From Helianthus annuus (Eukaryota; Streptophyta; Magnoliopsida; Asterales; Asteraceae), in the NCBI RefSeq assembly GCF_002127325.2, contig NC_035435.2, positions 130,913,788-130,977,787 of the forward strand: 64,000 bases of DNA, in the 5' to 3' direction. Position numbers and translations under genes: made by a program. How positions within the stretch are numbered: the stretch's first letter is position 1; the number at the start of each line of letters is the position of its first letter. The notes under the pieces are model-generated. The model saw only the letters and a list, made by a program, of their open reading frames with translations, was not told the DNA's origin and did no database searches. This document shows, piece after piece, positions 38,344 through 47,102 of this stretch.

Positions 38344-38724
38344 GCGATATGGAGACTCCCACAAACATGAGTATGGTTATAATGGTAGAACCAGTTAGCT
38401 CATATGACCCCGCAATTGCAATCCACAAGGGGCAAGCTAGGCTGGAATTATTTGGTGGGGATGTGAATGAGGTGGAGGACAATATGTCGCTTGCACACCG
38501 TGTACGTATGTTAGCTGAATTGGGGCCCAAAAAAGGAGGCTGCCTTTTAGAGAGAAAGTGGTAGCGAAACTAAATAGATCACCTTACTATATAAGGTCTG
38601 TTGACATGGGTCAGCCAATCACTAAGAAGGAGGCAAATCTGTGGGATTACATATACACTGATGAATCCTTAACGCACTTCCTAAATGGGCATTCTCGTAG
38701 GAAGCGGGCAATGGAGGCAAACAT
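38344..38724 (+). pseudogene. Exon of the Ulp1-type gene with a frameshift
   Basis: It follows GTGTTTAG and ends before GTAAGT at 38725. It begins METPTNMSMV, continues in frame to LAELGPKKGG, then shifts at an A run near 38529 to a frame reading KVVAKLNRSPYYIRSVDM and ITKKEANLWDYIY. A basic stretch, then RSPY and a T-x-x-E helix, is typical of the segment just before the Ulp1 catalytic core in plant family members. The A-run shift parallels that near 9710. Confidence 0.55.
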
Positions 38725-38825
38725 GTAAGTAGAACTACCACGGGGTTTATTGTTGTATAATAGGGGTGTAAACCATGAACCCAATGGATCTGGTTAATTG
38801 GTTACTTTTTGATTTTTGCCGCAAG

Positions 38826-39158
38826 AATGAACAGGGTACGTCGTCAGTTGATGATGTAGATAGCCCGATACACATGGCTTTGTAAGTAGGGGGAGACTGT
38901 TAAAAAATGAGTTAAATTACATTAACATGTGTTAAGGTATGGAAGTTAATTTTTTTTTTCTGTACGTATGAAACCAGGGAGTTGCTGTTTCGAAGCCCTT
39001 CCCATGTAGAAGCGTCTCGGGCTATGTTCAAGAGTTTAAACGCTGGCAATGAGGTATCGGATGCTATTATCGACTGTTGGGCGGAGGTGCTAAACTTCCA
39101 AGAGAAATGGAAATCAAGGGAGGCTTACAGTAGGCAATTCTTTGGTACTAAAGTTGTG
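38826..39158 (+). pseudogene. Two exons leading into the Ulp1 catalytic domain
   Basis: A 56-bp exon (38826-38881) ends at GTAAGT. A 181-bp exon (38978-39158) follows a pyrimidine-rich tract and ACCAG and reads LLFRSPSHVEAS, DAIIDCWAEVLNFQE and REAYSRQFF before GTGAGT. In C48 proteases this matches the N-terminal part of the domain, where a W-containing helix precedes the beta strands. The intron between holds the perfect palindrome at 38932. Confidence 0.6.
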
Positions 39159-39960
39159 GTGAGTGTTTTGAATATAGACATTATTTGTGTAGATTGATGT
39201 TTTCTGTGGAAAAGTAGTTACGGTGTGCCGAGTGCTTATCCTTATTAATTTCTCTTTTGTGAAAGTTTCCGTGGATGTTAACAACTGAGAAAGGTGGAGT
39301 CGAGGCGCGGATGCACAAGTTTCGGGTTGGAATAAAAGGTGCGGTTAACAGCGCTGAAAAAGATCCTGATTTTAGAAAGCACGACATTGTTTTCTTCCTG
39401 ATCTTGGAGCACAAACATTTTTACTTGCTAGTGTTTGAGTTACAGGACCTTGGAATTTATGTTGTTGATAATGACAAAGCCAGACAAGGACAGCCGATAG
39501 AAGATAGTATATACTACCTCCACAAGGACACACCGTATAAGTTTGTAAGTTATTAAAATGACCCATGTTGTAACGTAAGTGTGATTGTATTCAAGATGTG
39601 TTTTTTATATTGAGCATTGCTTGTATATGTATATGCAAAAAGATATGTTTGTGCAATACCTTCGGGAGGGTGGGAATCCGCGAGCCGATGACATTGACTA
39701 CTGCAACATCCAGCGTATGCCGGTTAGTTGGGCGACCACAACAAACAAAACTGATTGTGGGGTCTTCTTAATGCGTCACATGGAGTGCTACATGGGGAAA
39801 AACAAAAGTTTTAACTGTGGGTTCAGCATGAGTGGGGCGAAGAAGATGGCGGAGGTGCGGAAGTTGAGAAAGAGGTATGCTGCGCACATCTTATGTTCGG
39901 AGGTGAATGTGCTGCTACCTAAAATCCAGCAGGATTGCCAGTTAGAGTAACGTGTGTTAG
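38932..39960. repeat. Palindromic TAACAYRTGTTA motif cluster C (MULE)
   Basis: The perfect TTAACATGTGTTAA is at 38932-38945 in an intron. TAACGTGTGTTAG at 39948-39960 (one change) starts on the stop codon of the protease gene. Confidence 0.7.
39266..39950 (+). pseudogene. C48/Ulp1-type cysteine protease catalytic exons
   Basis: Exon 39266-39544 reads KHDIVFFLILEHKHFYLLVF and YVVDND; the His of KHFY and the Asp of VVDN fit the catalytic His and Asp. After an intron from GTAAGT at 39545 to the AAAAAG before 39643, the last exon reads NKTDCGVFLMRHMECY, with the Cys at 39756-39758 as the expected nucleophile, and ends RKRYAAHILCSEVN before TAA at 39948. Ulp1-family enzymes cleave SUMO and related proteins in the nucleus; copies carried by MULEs are a known plant group whose substrates are unclear. 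The triad is complete and in frame here, but frameshifts upstream (near 9710 and 38529) make the whole gene doubtful. Confidence 0.78.
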
Positions 39961-40604
39961 GGGGTGAATGGTATTTACTGTAGGATAAGTGTAGCGTTAA
40001 ATGTGCCAGCTTTGTTTTGGGTGTGTCATGTACTTTGCTTTTGGGATGTTGCTTTAAACTTATTGTGGGATAGGTGTTTTGTGGGTGTGGCATGTACCAG
40101 GTCTTTTGGCGATAGACTGTCTATGCGAAATTTGTCTGACTAAAACTGATGTTTATTAACTTGGTTATTTTATACTCTGAAGAATATTGATGTATTCTTG
40201 CATGTGTTAGAATGTTATTGATGTAGTTGATAATGTTTTAAATGATGCTGTTTTAAATTATATATTGGTAGGTGTAACATTTAAGGAAATGTAAAAATGC
40301 TGCTTCCTGTTTTCAAGGGGCCCACTGTTCTCAAAATGTAGTAGGATTCTTGGAAGTTGGGGAAAGTAGGTGGCAGAAGTCTACTAACATAGGGGTTGGT
40401 GGCTAGAAAACAACTTTATTGGAAAAGGAACCATTGCTTTTTCGCCCCATATGGTCACATCAAAGTCAAGTCACAACAACTATATTAAATGTATCCATGA
40501 TATACCTGTATAAGTAGTGTAATGAAGAACCAAGTCATATTCTGTAATACTTCACTACTTCAGTAAACCAAAAACTTTTAGTGGTTCCAAAGTGTGCTAA
40601 TGTG
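39951..40604. other. Spacer downstream of the protease gene
   Basis: AT-rich sequence with no convincing exon. It probably holds the 3' untranslated region of the protease gene. A half-match to the palindrome (CATGTGTTAG) lies near 40201. Confidence 0.5.
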
Positions 40605-41048
40605 ATGGACACTTATAAAAATAAGGTCACGTCTACACCACCAGGCATGGAGAAGCTGAAGCAAAAGGGGAAGGAAGCATGTGAGGGTCGGTACGGGGTG
40701 TGCTACGAAAGAAAAGTGTTTCACAAGAAGCCCGAAGACGTGAAAACTGGAGGAGCTTCTGGTGACGATGCTTCAAAGAGCGGAACAAACAATGTAGCTG
40801 ATGTAGCTGGTGTTTCACAAGAAGCGTCACGTCGTATGGAACACGTTTTACCAGAAGCTGAAATTTTGAAGGGGCTACCAGATGAGTTGGTTAGGTTGCT
40901 GACGGATCCAGACCATGAATTATGTGGTTTCCCGTTGTGTCCATACTCACCCGAAACAATCCAGTCCTGGTGTTACCATGACCCATGGGAGAGTGAGCGC
41001 AGCCCCTCTCCTCTGTACTTTCATGATGAGGATGTTACCACACCATGA
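40605..41048 (+). CDS. Small ORF between protease and transposase genes, unknown function
   Basis: This 147-codon ORF starts at the ATG at 40605 (MDTYKNKV). It is polar and basic at the start (KLKQKGKEACEGRYG), Ser/Asp/Ala-rich in the middle, and ends with a compact part rich in Pro, Cys and Trp (CGFPLCPYSPETIQSWCYHD). No known domain. It could be a separate small gene of the MULE, a further exon, or chance; the composition of the last 60 residues looks protein-like. It is convergent with the transposase, about 660 bp away. Confidence 0.4.
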   Translation: MDTYKNKVTSTPPGMEKLKQKGKEACEGRYGVCYERKVFHKKPEDVKTGGASGDDASKSGTNNVADVAGVSQEASRRMEHVLPEAEILKGLPDELVRLLTDPDHELCGFPLCPYSPETIQSWCYHDPWESERSPSPLYFHDEDVTTP

Positions 41049-41705
41049 TGAAAAGCTTCATAGAGATGGAGGATAAGAAGGGGTAGTTAGGATGTGGTAA
41101 GTGGTTAAAGTTGTGATAACCTGTTGACCCTATGTTTGTAGGCCACATACTAACGTCGTTTTCTTGTTCTTTTATTATTAATATTTTTTTGGGAATGGGT
41201 TGATGTCACGGCTCGGTAGTCGATCCATTGTTTTAGGTGCGGTTGTAACCTAGTAGTAGAATGTGTGGTTAAGTTGGCTAGTTGTGAAGTTTAATTCTAT
41301 AACCTGATGTGTCTTAATATATAAGTTATTGGTGTGGTTAAAACCTTTTGTGTTGATCCTTTACAGTTAAAAAAACCCCAGGCACAGAGGCTAACATGTG
41401 TTAAGCATCTGTTTTGATGTTGTTGTAAAATATAAACCAAAACCACAATTATCCATGCATATAATAATAAGATAAGCCTGTTAATAGCCAACAGAGGTCC
41501 ACAAAAATTGGCCTACAAACACAACGTGCCGAAGGCCATAAAGTTTTTACAAGACTGGATATGATAAATGGGATAAAAATAGTCCCACCTTCTTACACAC
41601 GTAACAGAAAAGGGGAGGAGGATGTTAAAAGATTGTTACATGTGTGTAAGAAGGCCAAAATGAAGAGAGTCTCCCATTACATAGTACTAGTAAACGAAAA
41701 GAAAG
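41049..41705. other. Convergent intergenic region
   Basis: AT-rich spacer between the plus-strand ORF and the minus-strand transposase. It contains one palindrome copy (TAACATGTGTTAA at 41392). No coding potential was seen. Confidence 0.5.
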
Positions 41706-42377
41706 ATTTTAATCAGAGGGGGAGGCACCAGGGGCGGTCTGCCTTTGTTGTTCAGCAGCTGCCTTTGCTGCTTTCATTGCGGCCACTTTAACGCAGTTGC
41801 GTGAGTCATGGTCGTCGACATACAGACCACAGCGCTTGCATAACCGAAGCTGCTTTGGACGTTTAGGTGGTTTTGTCTTTGCCTTCTCACCGGGTCCGGA
41901 AATGCGAGTATGTGTACCACATCCCTTATTGCGTAAAACATCTGGATTAGCAACTTCGATTGGAATGTTGATTGGTTGCCCAACTATTTCTTCCATTTCA
42001 CACTCGTTTGTTTCATTTTGGATTGTACCCAATGGTTGCTTGGAAAGCACATTGATCTTGAAATCCCGGAGTTGGGCAACCAATTTTGACAACGAATCCT
42101 CGTCGGTTCTAGCCACATCAACGCATTCAGTAACGAGGTCGAGGATTTCATTTCGCATAACGGACGGTGCGTGTGGGTTGACGCCGTATCGGCTGGAAAG
42201 TGAAAAAACCTCTTTTGGGAGGGCATCTCAGCGCCACCTATCGTTTATGTATTGGGGTGGTATCTTTGCAACATTTTTCAATCGATATACGCAAAAGACA
42301 TTGCGACACAAATATCCGATACGTGTGAAATTCCTGCATGAGCAACTGGCGGAGTGGTCTACAGTGTTATATGTAAC
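41706..42377 (-). pseudogene. SWIM zinc finger and C-terminal tail of the transposase
   Basis: The exon starts after CCTAACAG on the minus strand. It reads CSCRNFTRIGYLCRNVFCV, matching the SWIM CxC...CxH pattern except that the expected His after the third Cys is Asn. RLKNVAKIPPQYINDRW follows, then TGA (42230-42228), probably from CGA. The same frame continues to a basic region with CKRCGLYVDDHDSRNC, a knuckle often seen at the C-terminus of this family, and an Ala-rich end. Confidence 0.65.
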
Positions 42378-42476
42378 CTGTTAGGAACAGAAGGAGCATA
42401 AAAAAGGGCTTTAGATCTAACATATGTTAGTGGAGTGGTAATAATGAACTTGCCTAACATGTGTTACCTAATAGAC

Positions 42477-43038
42477 GTTTATGATGTTGTTCCTTTTGTC
42501 CAAATGAGTGACGTCTAGCAAAAGAGTGGTATTGCTGGAATCAGTTTGGTTTGTAATGTAGCATAAAAACTTCCCTTTAATTATCTCCTTTTGAACTTGC
42601 GCGAAAACAGCGTTTGTGTAAATGGCGAACGCGTGCTGCTCTATCGCTAATTCAGTAGTGCCCTTGAACACCGTGGATGAGGTTTTGTACTCGGATACAC
42701 GTTGCCGATAGCGTTGGCTGTCTACCCTATTTTCAAAGCACCTCATAAATTGTACAAGGGTGTTTGCGCTTATTGAGTTGACCCTGAAGGCAGCGTTAGA
42801 GCTTTCGCAGCGTGAAGTGGTCTTCATCAAGCAACACATTGGCAGTTCCCTGAAGTAGGCTGGTACCCAAAGATGTTTGATGTTGTACCTGTCGTTCAAC
42901 CAAGTGTGGTCTTGTAGGCCAAATGTTTCTAGGAGGTCATTCCAGCGGGACTCAAACGTTTCTGGTTTGATATAAATTCCAAACCAACCGGTGAATGCAG
43001 GACCGAACATCAGTGTTATCAAGAAGGTCCGCAGAGAT
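42477..43038 (-). pseudogene. Third exon of the MULE transposase domain
   Basis: Bounded on the minus strand by ATTTACCAG and a GTCTATTAG donor. It reads SADLLDNTDVRSCIHRLVWN, shifts frame near 42970, then IKPETFESRWNDLLETFGL, WVPAYFRELPMC and MKTTSRCESSNAAF. The TTSRCES block is conserved in FAR1-like proteins and follows the DDE core. Confidence 0.7.
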
Positions 43039-43146
43039 CTGGTAAATTTAAGAGTTACTAACACATGTTAGATTAGACAGTTTAAAAACACATATAAGTC
43101 TGTGATGTTGAATAACACATGTTAAAGGCTAACAATTTAACCTAAC

Positions 43147-43405
43147 CTTGGAGGGTAGTTTTTTCATTATATGCCACATGCATAGACGGTGGCGTGATTC
43201 GGTAAAGACCATAGGAACAGCTTGAAGCATGGATGGGTCTTGATCACTCAGCACGAGAGTTGGTTGAGTACCGTGTGTCTTCAAGAAAGCCTTAAGCAAC
43301 CACACATAAGATTCAATAGACTCGGTTGATATCAAACCCGCACCAAATGTAATACATTGGAAATGATGACCCACGCCCGTGAATGGCACAAAAACCATCT
43401 TGTAC
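43147..43405 (-). pseudogene. Second exon of the MULE transposase domain
   Basis: It reads YKMVFVPFTGVGHHFQCITF, FLKTHGTQPTLVLSDQDPSM and RHRLCMWHIMKKLPSKV. LSDQD gives the second catalytic Asp, and the C-x-W-H block is the hallmark C2H2-like motif of MULE transposases. Splice sites are good (ATTAATAG and GTTAGG on the minus strand). Confidence 0.75.
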
Positions 43406-43507
43406 CTATTAATAAAAATGGATTTGAGGTTAACAAAATGTAACACTTTTTTGGTTAGGCTTGTATACTTGGATATCAGGCCTAACACATGTTAAGGGGG
43501 AACTAAC

Positions 43508-43985
43508 CTGTTAGTGTTGTAAGTCGCGTCAAAGGCGAGGACATCGCCAAAAGCTTTGTAGTTTAGCTTTGAAATCTCATCAGCCCAGAATACAGAAGAC
43601 AACTTCCCATTTGATACAGTGTAATCAAAATAGAAGTTGGGTAGGTTGTCAAAGCGCTCACGCAAGCGTTCGAGGAAAACTTGTGCGTCGCGTTCACCAA
43701 TAAAAATTCGCAACTGGTGGCTAAAATTTTTAAAATCCATCGGAGTCCCATTGACATTGTGATGCCCCCCTTTTAAAGCTACAAGACATCTATAAGCTCT
43801 TATGGGTCTGATACGGTTTAAACTCATATTGTAAATGAATTGTTTGGTGGAGAATGACACCTTTCGTAATATATTGCTAAGATCACGGTTGTAATTCTCA
43901 ACAAGTTCATGATTATGAATATTATTGAAACTCAGAACTGTGTATGTATCATTAGAGATTGAGAATGCTTGCCTTACAGTCACAC
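43508..43985 (-). pseudogene. First exon of the MULE transposase domain
   Basis: It begins in VLSFNNIHNHELVENY (end of the FAR1 domain, HNH motif), then a helical region (RDAQVFLERLRERFDNLPNF) and YKAFGDVLAFDATYNTNR, where FDATY holds the first catalytic Asp. It ends before GTTAGT on the minus strand. Its frame differs from the upstream FAR1 part, so a base is gained or lost near 43970. Confidence 0.75.
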
Positions 43986-44300
43986 CATGTGAAGTTGGTT
44001 CTCCTAGGCTTTACAGAAGATTCATCTAGTGTGTCAAAAGTCCTCTTGGGTTGTGGTTTCCCGTATTTTGAGCAGCGAAGATACTTGTGTGTGGGAATTC
44101 CATTCCAGACTTTAGTTTGGCCTTTTTTAACAGAAAAACCAGCTTCAAACGCATAAAGTTCATACATGGAAAGAACAGCCTCAAATGTTGGATAAGATTT
44201 CCCACACACTGGTATGAACTTATCAGCGATGGTAGGAATCTAGTAACGGGTTCCCTAAGGGGTATCAAAAATGAAGTATGGATGCGCTGGCCCTGCATCA
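43969..44300 (-). pseudogene. FAR1 DNA-binding domain of the transposase
   Basis: The minus-strand frame reads CGKSYPTFEAVLSMYELYAF, GFSVKKGQTK, HKYLRCSKYGKPQ and RRTNFTWCDCKA, matching the WRKY-GCM1-like FAR1 zinc domain (Cys of RCSKYG and CDC, His of HNH downstream). Two in-frame TAG codons precede it (near 44234-44256), one probably from TGG in a TRYW-type block. Confidence 0.7.
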
Positions 44301-44339
44301 GAAAACGAAAAGGTTAGGAATCTGGTATATGGCATGTCA

Positions 44340-44940
44340 AAAAGTTAGAACTCTGGTATATGAGTATAAAGTGTGCTCCCATGGAAAATAAACAACCGTC
44401 TAAAGGGCCGCGAGATGATTCAGCAAACACAGAAGGGCCCTGAGATGATCCAGAACCAGCACCCGGCATGTTAGCGTAGCAAGAATCTTGGGATGCTACA
44501 TGTGAACATTATGCAATATGTTTGAACTATGCCATATCTGGGGAAGAAAAATCAAAACGAGTGTATAGAAAAATAAACCTTGATCATTATCCATAACCTC
44601 ATCAGAATGGAAAGCGCTGTTCATGAACTTGTTGGAGATCAGAACATCCGATGATCTAACAGGGACTTCAGATGATCGAGAACCATCAACAGGCATGTAA
44701 GTATATACAGAAGCTTCGAATGGAACAGGTGAACATTGCCATGCAATATATTTGGATTATTCCATTAAAAAATTGTCAAATACAAAAAAAACATATATTC
44801 GAGAGAGTTAAGTTAGATAAAGAGACAAACCTTAAGCATTTAATTCCTCATCAGTATGGAAGTCACTGCTAAGGAACTTGTTGGGGAAACTATGGACCGG
44901 CGACATTAACTCGGAGGTTGGTGGATTTGTCTCCATGGAC
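44340..44940 (-). pseudogene. Probable 5' exons of the transposase, duplicated units
   Basis: Three short minus-strand stretches start with ATG or follow an acceptor. The first (about 44936-44830) begins METNPPTS and has NKFLSSDFHTDEE; the second (about 44695-44577) has NKFMNSAFHSDEV; the third (about 44470-44345) has GPSVFAESSRGPLDG. The first two are clearly copies of one unit, and so are their flanking introns. Their acidic-Ser nature suits a disordered N-terminus. Exon limits are approximate. Confidence 0.45.
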
Positions 44941-45238
44941 ATTAATGGAGAAAGGATAATTTGGAGGAGAAGATGATAATGGTTTTTCTGTTAAAGAAGA
45001 TATAAAATGAAATATTGTAAAAGAAATATGTGGGTGGGTGATTTGTACAAATGAGTTGATGGGCATTAAATGATAATGTCAAATCAAATTGGGAAAATAT
45101 CTTGGGTTGGGTAAATTACTGATATAACCTTGTAAGCAAAAAGGAAGAGGAGGTGACTATGGGCAACGTGGATAAATGTAGGCCACAAGTTGAGTTTGCT
45201 AAGTTTTCTAAAAAAATGTGGTTTCTTGTAGAGCATTG

Positions 45239-45241
<3 letters not shown>
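44941..45241. other. Presumed right subterminal region of the MULE
   Basis: AT-rich, no ORF of interest. It probably contains the transposase promoter and the right end. No clear terminal inverted repeat can be assigned because the left end is outside the window. Confidence 0.35.

Positions 45242-45323
<82 letters not shown>
45242..45323. repeat. (TA)n microsatellite, left border of TIR element
   Basis: About 41 uninterrupted TA units. The partner tract is at 46849-46925. Confidence 0.97.
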
Positions 45324-45326
<3 letters not shown>

Positions 45327-45557
45327 GGAGTTCTGCGGAAAGTGTGTTTTTCCTAGAAAGTGTAGGAAGCGATCTGGGCCCTCCGATTGGTGTTTTTAAT
45401 GGCTTAGATCAAATGGATGGCATTTTCGTAATATATGAGTTATATAATTAGAGACTTTTAATATAGTGAGGGTATTTTGGTAATTGGAAGCGTTGTAAAT
45501 CAATCAAGAAACTGCCATAACAATAACCAATCCCTAAAATCATGGGATTTCCCCTCT

Positions 45558-45560
<3 letters not shown>

Positions 45561-45588
<28 letters not shown>

Positions 45589-45589
45589 C
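45561..45589. repeat. (CT)n microsatellite
   Basis: A run of CT units inside the TIR element. Confidence 0.9.
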
Positions 45590-46030
45590 CTAACCGCAAC
45601 CAAAGAAGAACCAGCCATATTTCCTGCAAATATTCTTCTCCGATTGGTCATATATCGGTTCCTTCGAGGTATAAGCCGATCAAACAGTAGTCGGAATCGT
45701 TGGTCGGCCGGTGATGTTTCCCTATCGGTTGTTGTTTTTCATACTTGTTTCAATTTTTTGTATCTATCATTGAATTGGGTTCTTATTTTTAGTCAATGGA
45801 CCTCAATGCTTGACATCTTAGAGTGGGCTCTAGATGTAATTAGGGTTACCTACAGATGTCTTGATGGCAGTACCTACAGATGTAATTGTGTTTTAAAATG
45901 ACATCTGAATATGTTGATGATGGCAGTGTGTTTTAAGTTTATGTGTTTTACCATTTTAATGTTGATGATGACAGTGTGTTGAAGACGAAGACACTGGGTT
46001 GTGTTGAAGACGAAAACACTGACAGTGTGT

Positions 46031-46627
46031 AAGGAAATCTGCTTGCTGTTAAAACACAATGTCAAGAAATTAGCTTGCTGTTAAAACACAGTGTCAAGAA
46101 TCCTCCAGCAATCTGCTTGCTGTTAAAACACAGTGTCAAGAATCATCCAGCAATCTGCTTGCTGTTAAAACACAACGTCAAGAAATCTGCTTGCTGTGAA
46201 AACACAGTGTCAAGAATCATCCAGCAATCTGCTTGCTGTTAAAACACAGCGTCAAGAAATCTACAATCTGCTTGCTGTTAAAACACAGCGTCAAGAAATC
46301 TGCTTGCTGTTAAAACACAGTGTCAAGAATCATCCAGCAATCTGCTTGCTGTTAAAACACAGCGTCAAGAAATCTGCTTACTGTTAAAACACAGTGTCAA
46401 GGAAATCTGCTTGCTGTTAAAACACAATGTCAAGAAATCAGCTTGCTGTTAAAACACAGTGTCAAGAATCCTCCAGCAATCTGCTTGCTGTTAAAACACA
46501 GTGTCAAGAATCCTCCAGCAATCTGCTTGCTGTTAAAACACAGCGTCAAGAAATCTGCTTGCTGTTAAAACACAGCGTCAAGGAAATCTGCTTGCTATTA
46601 AAACACATTGTCAAGAAACACAGCGTC
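46031..46627 (+). repeat. Minisatellite with 32-bp and 42-bp units, about 16 copies
   Basis: Every unit contains CTGCTTGCTGTTAAAACACA followed by a GTGTCAA-type end. Short units join through GAAAT, long ones through GAATCNTCCAGCAAT. Long and short forms are mixed. The unit resembles the sequence just upstream (AAACACTGACAGTGTG), from which it may have grown. Confidence 0.9.
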
Positions 46628-46845
46628 TTGTATGATTTAAATTGAAACTGTCAATTTGATGTAAATGGAATATTTAGTTTCCATAATTTTCTGGTTAGTT
46701 AGTTATCCTAATAAAATAATCCATAATTAAAATAATATTCAAATTACACAATTGCCCTTTTAGTTAAAATCCTTCAATGCCACATGTCACGCTCTTATTG
46801 CTTCCTAGACTTTCTAGGAAAAACACACTTCCCGCAGGAACCCTA

Positions 46846-46848
<3 letters not shown>

Positions 46849-46925
<77 letters not shown>
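46849..46925. repeat. (TA)n microsatellite, right border of TIR element
   Basis: About 38 TA units, matching the tract at 45242-45323. Confidence 0.97.
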
Positions 46926-46928
<3 letters not shown>

Positions 46929-47102
46929 ACAGTTTCCAATGGTGAAATATTAATGATTAAAGCAATCACACGTTTGACGCTCGCTAAGGACTCAATGAAA
47001 TCAACCATAGCACCCCTAATGGAGCCCCTGCAACTGTGTAAGCCCTAATCTCTCCGAACTTCTCGGAGGCGGCAGAAGACGACGAACAGGGTTTGAACGG
47101 CA

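Larger units (their letters stand above)
41392..43495. repeat. Palindromic TAACAYRTGTTA motif cluster D (MULE)
   Basis: Copies at 41392, 42418, 42455, 43059, 43113 and 43483. The last five fall in the three introns of the transposase gene, two, two and one respectively. In the two upstream introns they read TAACATGTGTTA along the gene's own (minus) strand. Confidence 0.85.
41706..44940 (-). pseudogene. FAR1-type MULE transposase gene, broken
   Basis: Order on the minus strand: short 5' exons (44.94-44.34 kb), FAR1 DNA-binding domain (to about 43.97 kb), MULE DDE transposase domain (43985-42477, three exons), SWIM zinc finger (about 42377-42230) and a C-terminal zinc-knuckle-like tail (stop near 41706). 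This is the full order of MuDR/FHY3-FAR1-type transposases, which bind element ends and cut them in the nucleus. Breaks: two in-frame TAG near 44234-44256, a frameshift near 43970, another near 42970 and TGA at 42230-42228. It is convergent with the Ulp1-type gene. Separate entries describe the parts. Confidence 0.8.
1..45241. mobile_element. Ulp1-carrying Mutator-like element (MULE), interrupted by three LTR retrotransposons
   Basis: Two convergent genes define this element: a plus-strand multi-exon gene ending in a C48/Ulp1-type protease, and a minus-strand FAR1-type MULE transposase with its 5' end near 44.9 kb. Removing the three retrotransposons (93-8843, 11731-24056, 25292-38010) leaves about 11.4 kb of MULE sequence in which exons, splice sites and a recurrent palindrome run through coherently. 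Plant MULEs that carry Ulp1-like genes (Kaonashi/KI-MULE type) are established; assigning this copy to that group is inference. The left end lies outside the window. The right end is not precisely defined: I see no clear terminal inverted repeat, and the limit is placed at the (TA)n tract at 45242. Confidence 0.7.
45324..46848. mobile_element. Non-autonomous TIR element lodged between (TA)n tracts (Micron-like)
   Basis: The left end reads GGAAAGTGTGTTTTTCC and TAGAAAGTGTAGGAAGC, and the right end carries the inverted equivalent (GCTTCCTAGACTTTC, GGAAAAACACACTTCC), giving imperfect terminal inverted repeats of about 50 bp. Each repeat directly abuts a (TA)n tract. No transposase is encoded. 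Inside are a (CT)n run and a minisatellite. Elements that insert into (TA)n are described in rice as Micron; assigning this copy to that class is inference. It lies between the MULE and the LINE. Confidence 0.6.

Noticed and set aside
41797..42384. 195-codon plus-strand ORF
   Set aside because: It lies antisense to the SWIM and C-terminal tail of the transposase and has no recognisable product.
44941..45241. MULE terminal inverted repeat
   Set aside because: No left end is available for comparison and no long inverted repeat with visible sequence was found.
45153..45451. ORFs with Ile-Tyr repeats
   Set aside because: Pure translation of the (TA)n microsatellite.
46031..46627. CRISPR-like array
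   Set aside because: Units are contiguous with no unique spacers, and the setting is a plant transposable element.
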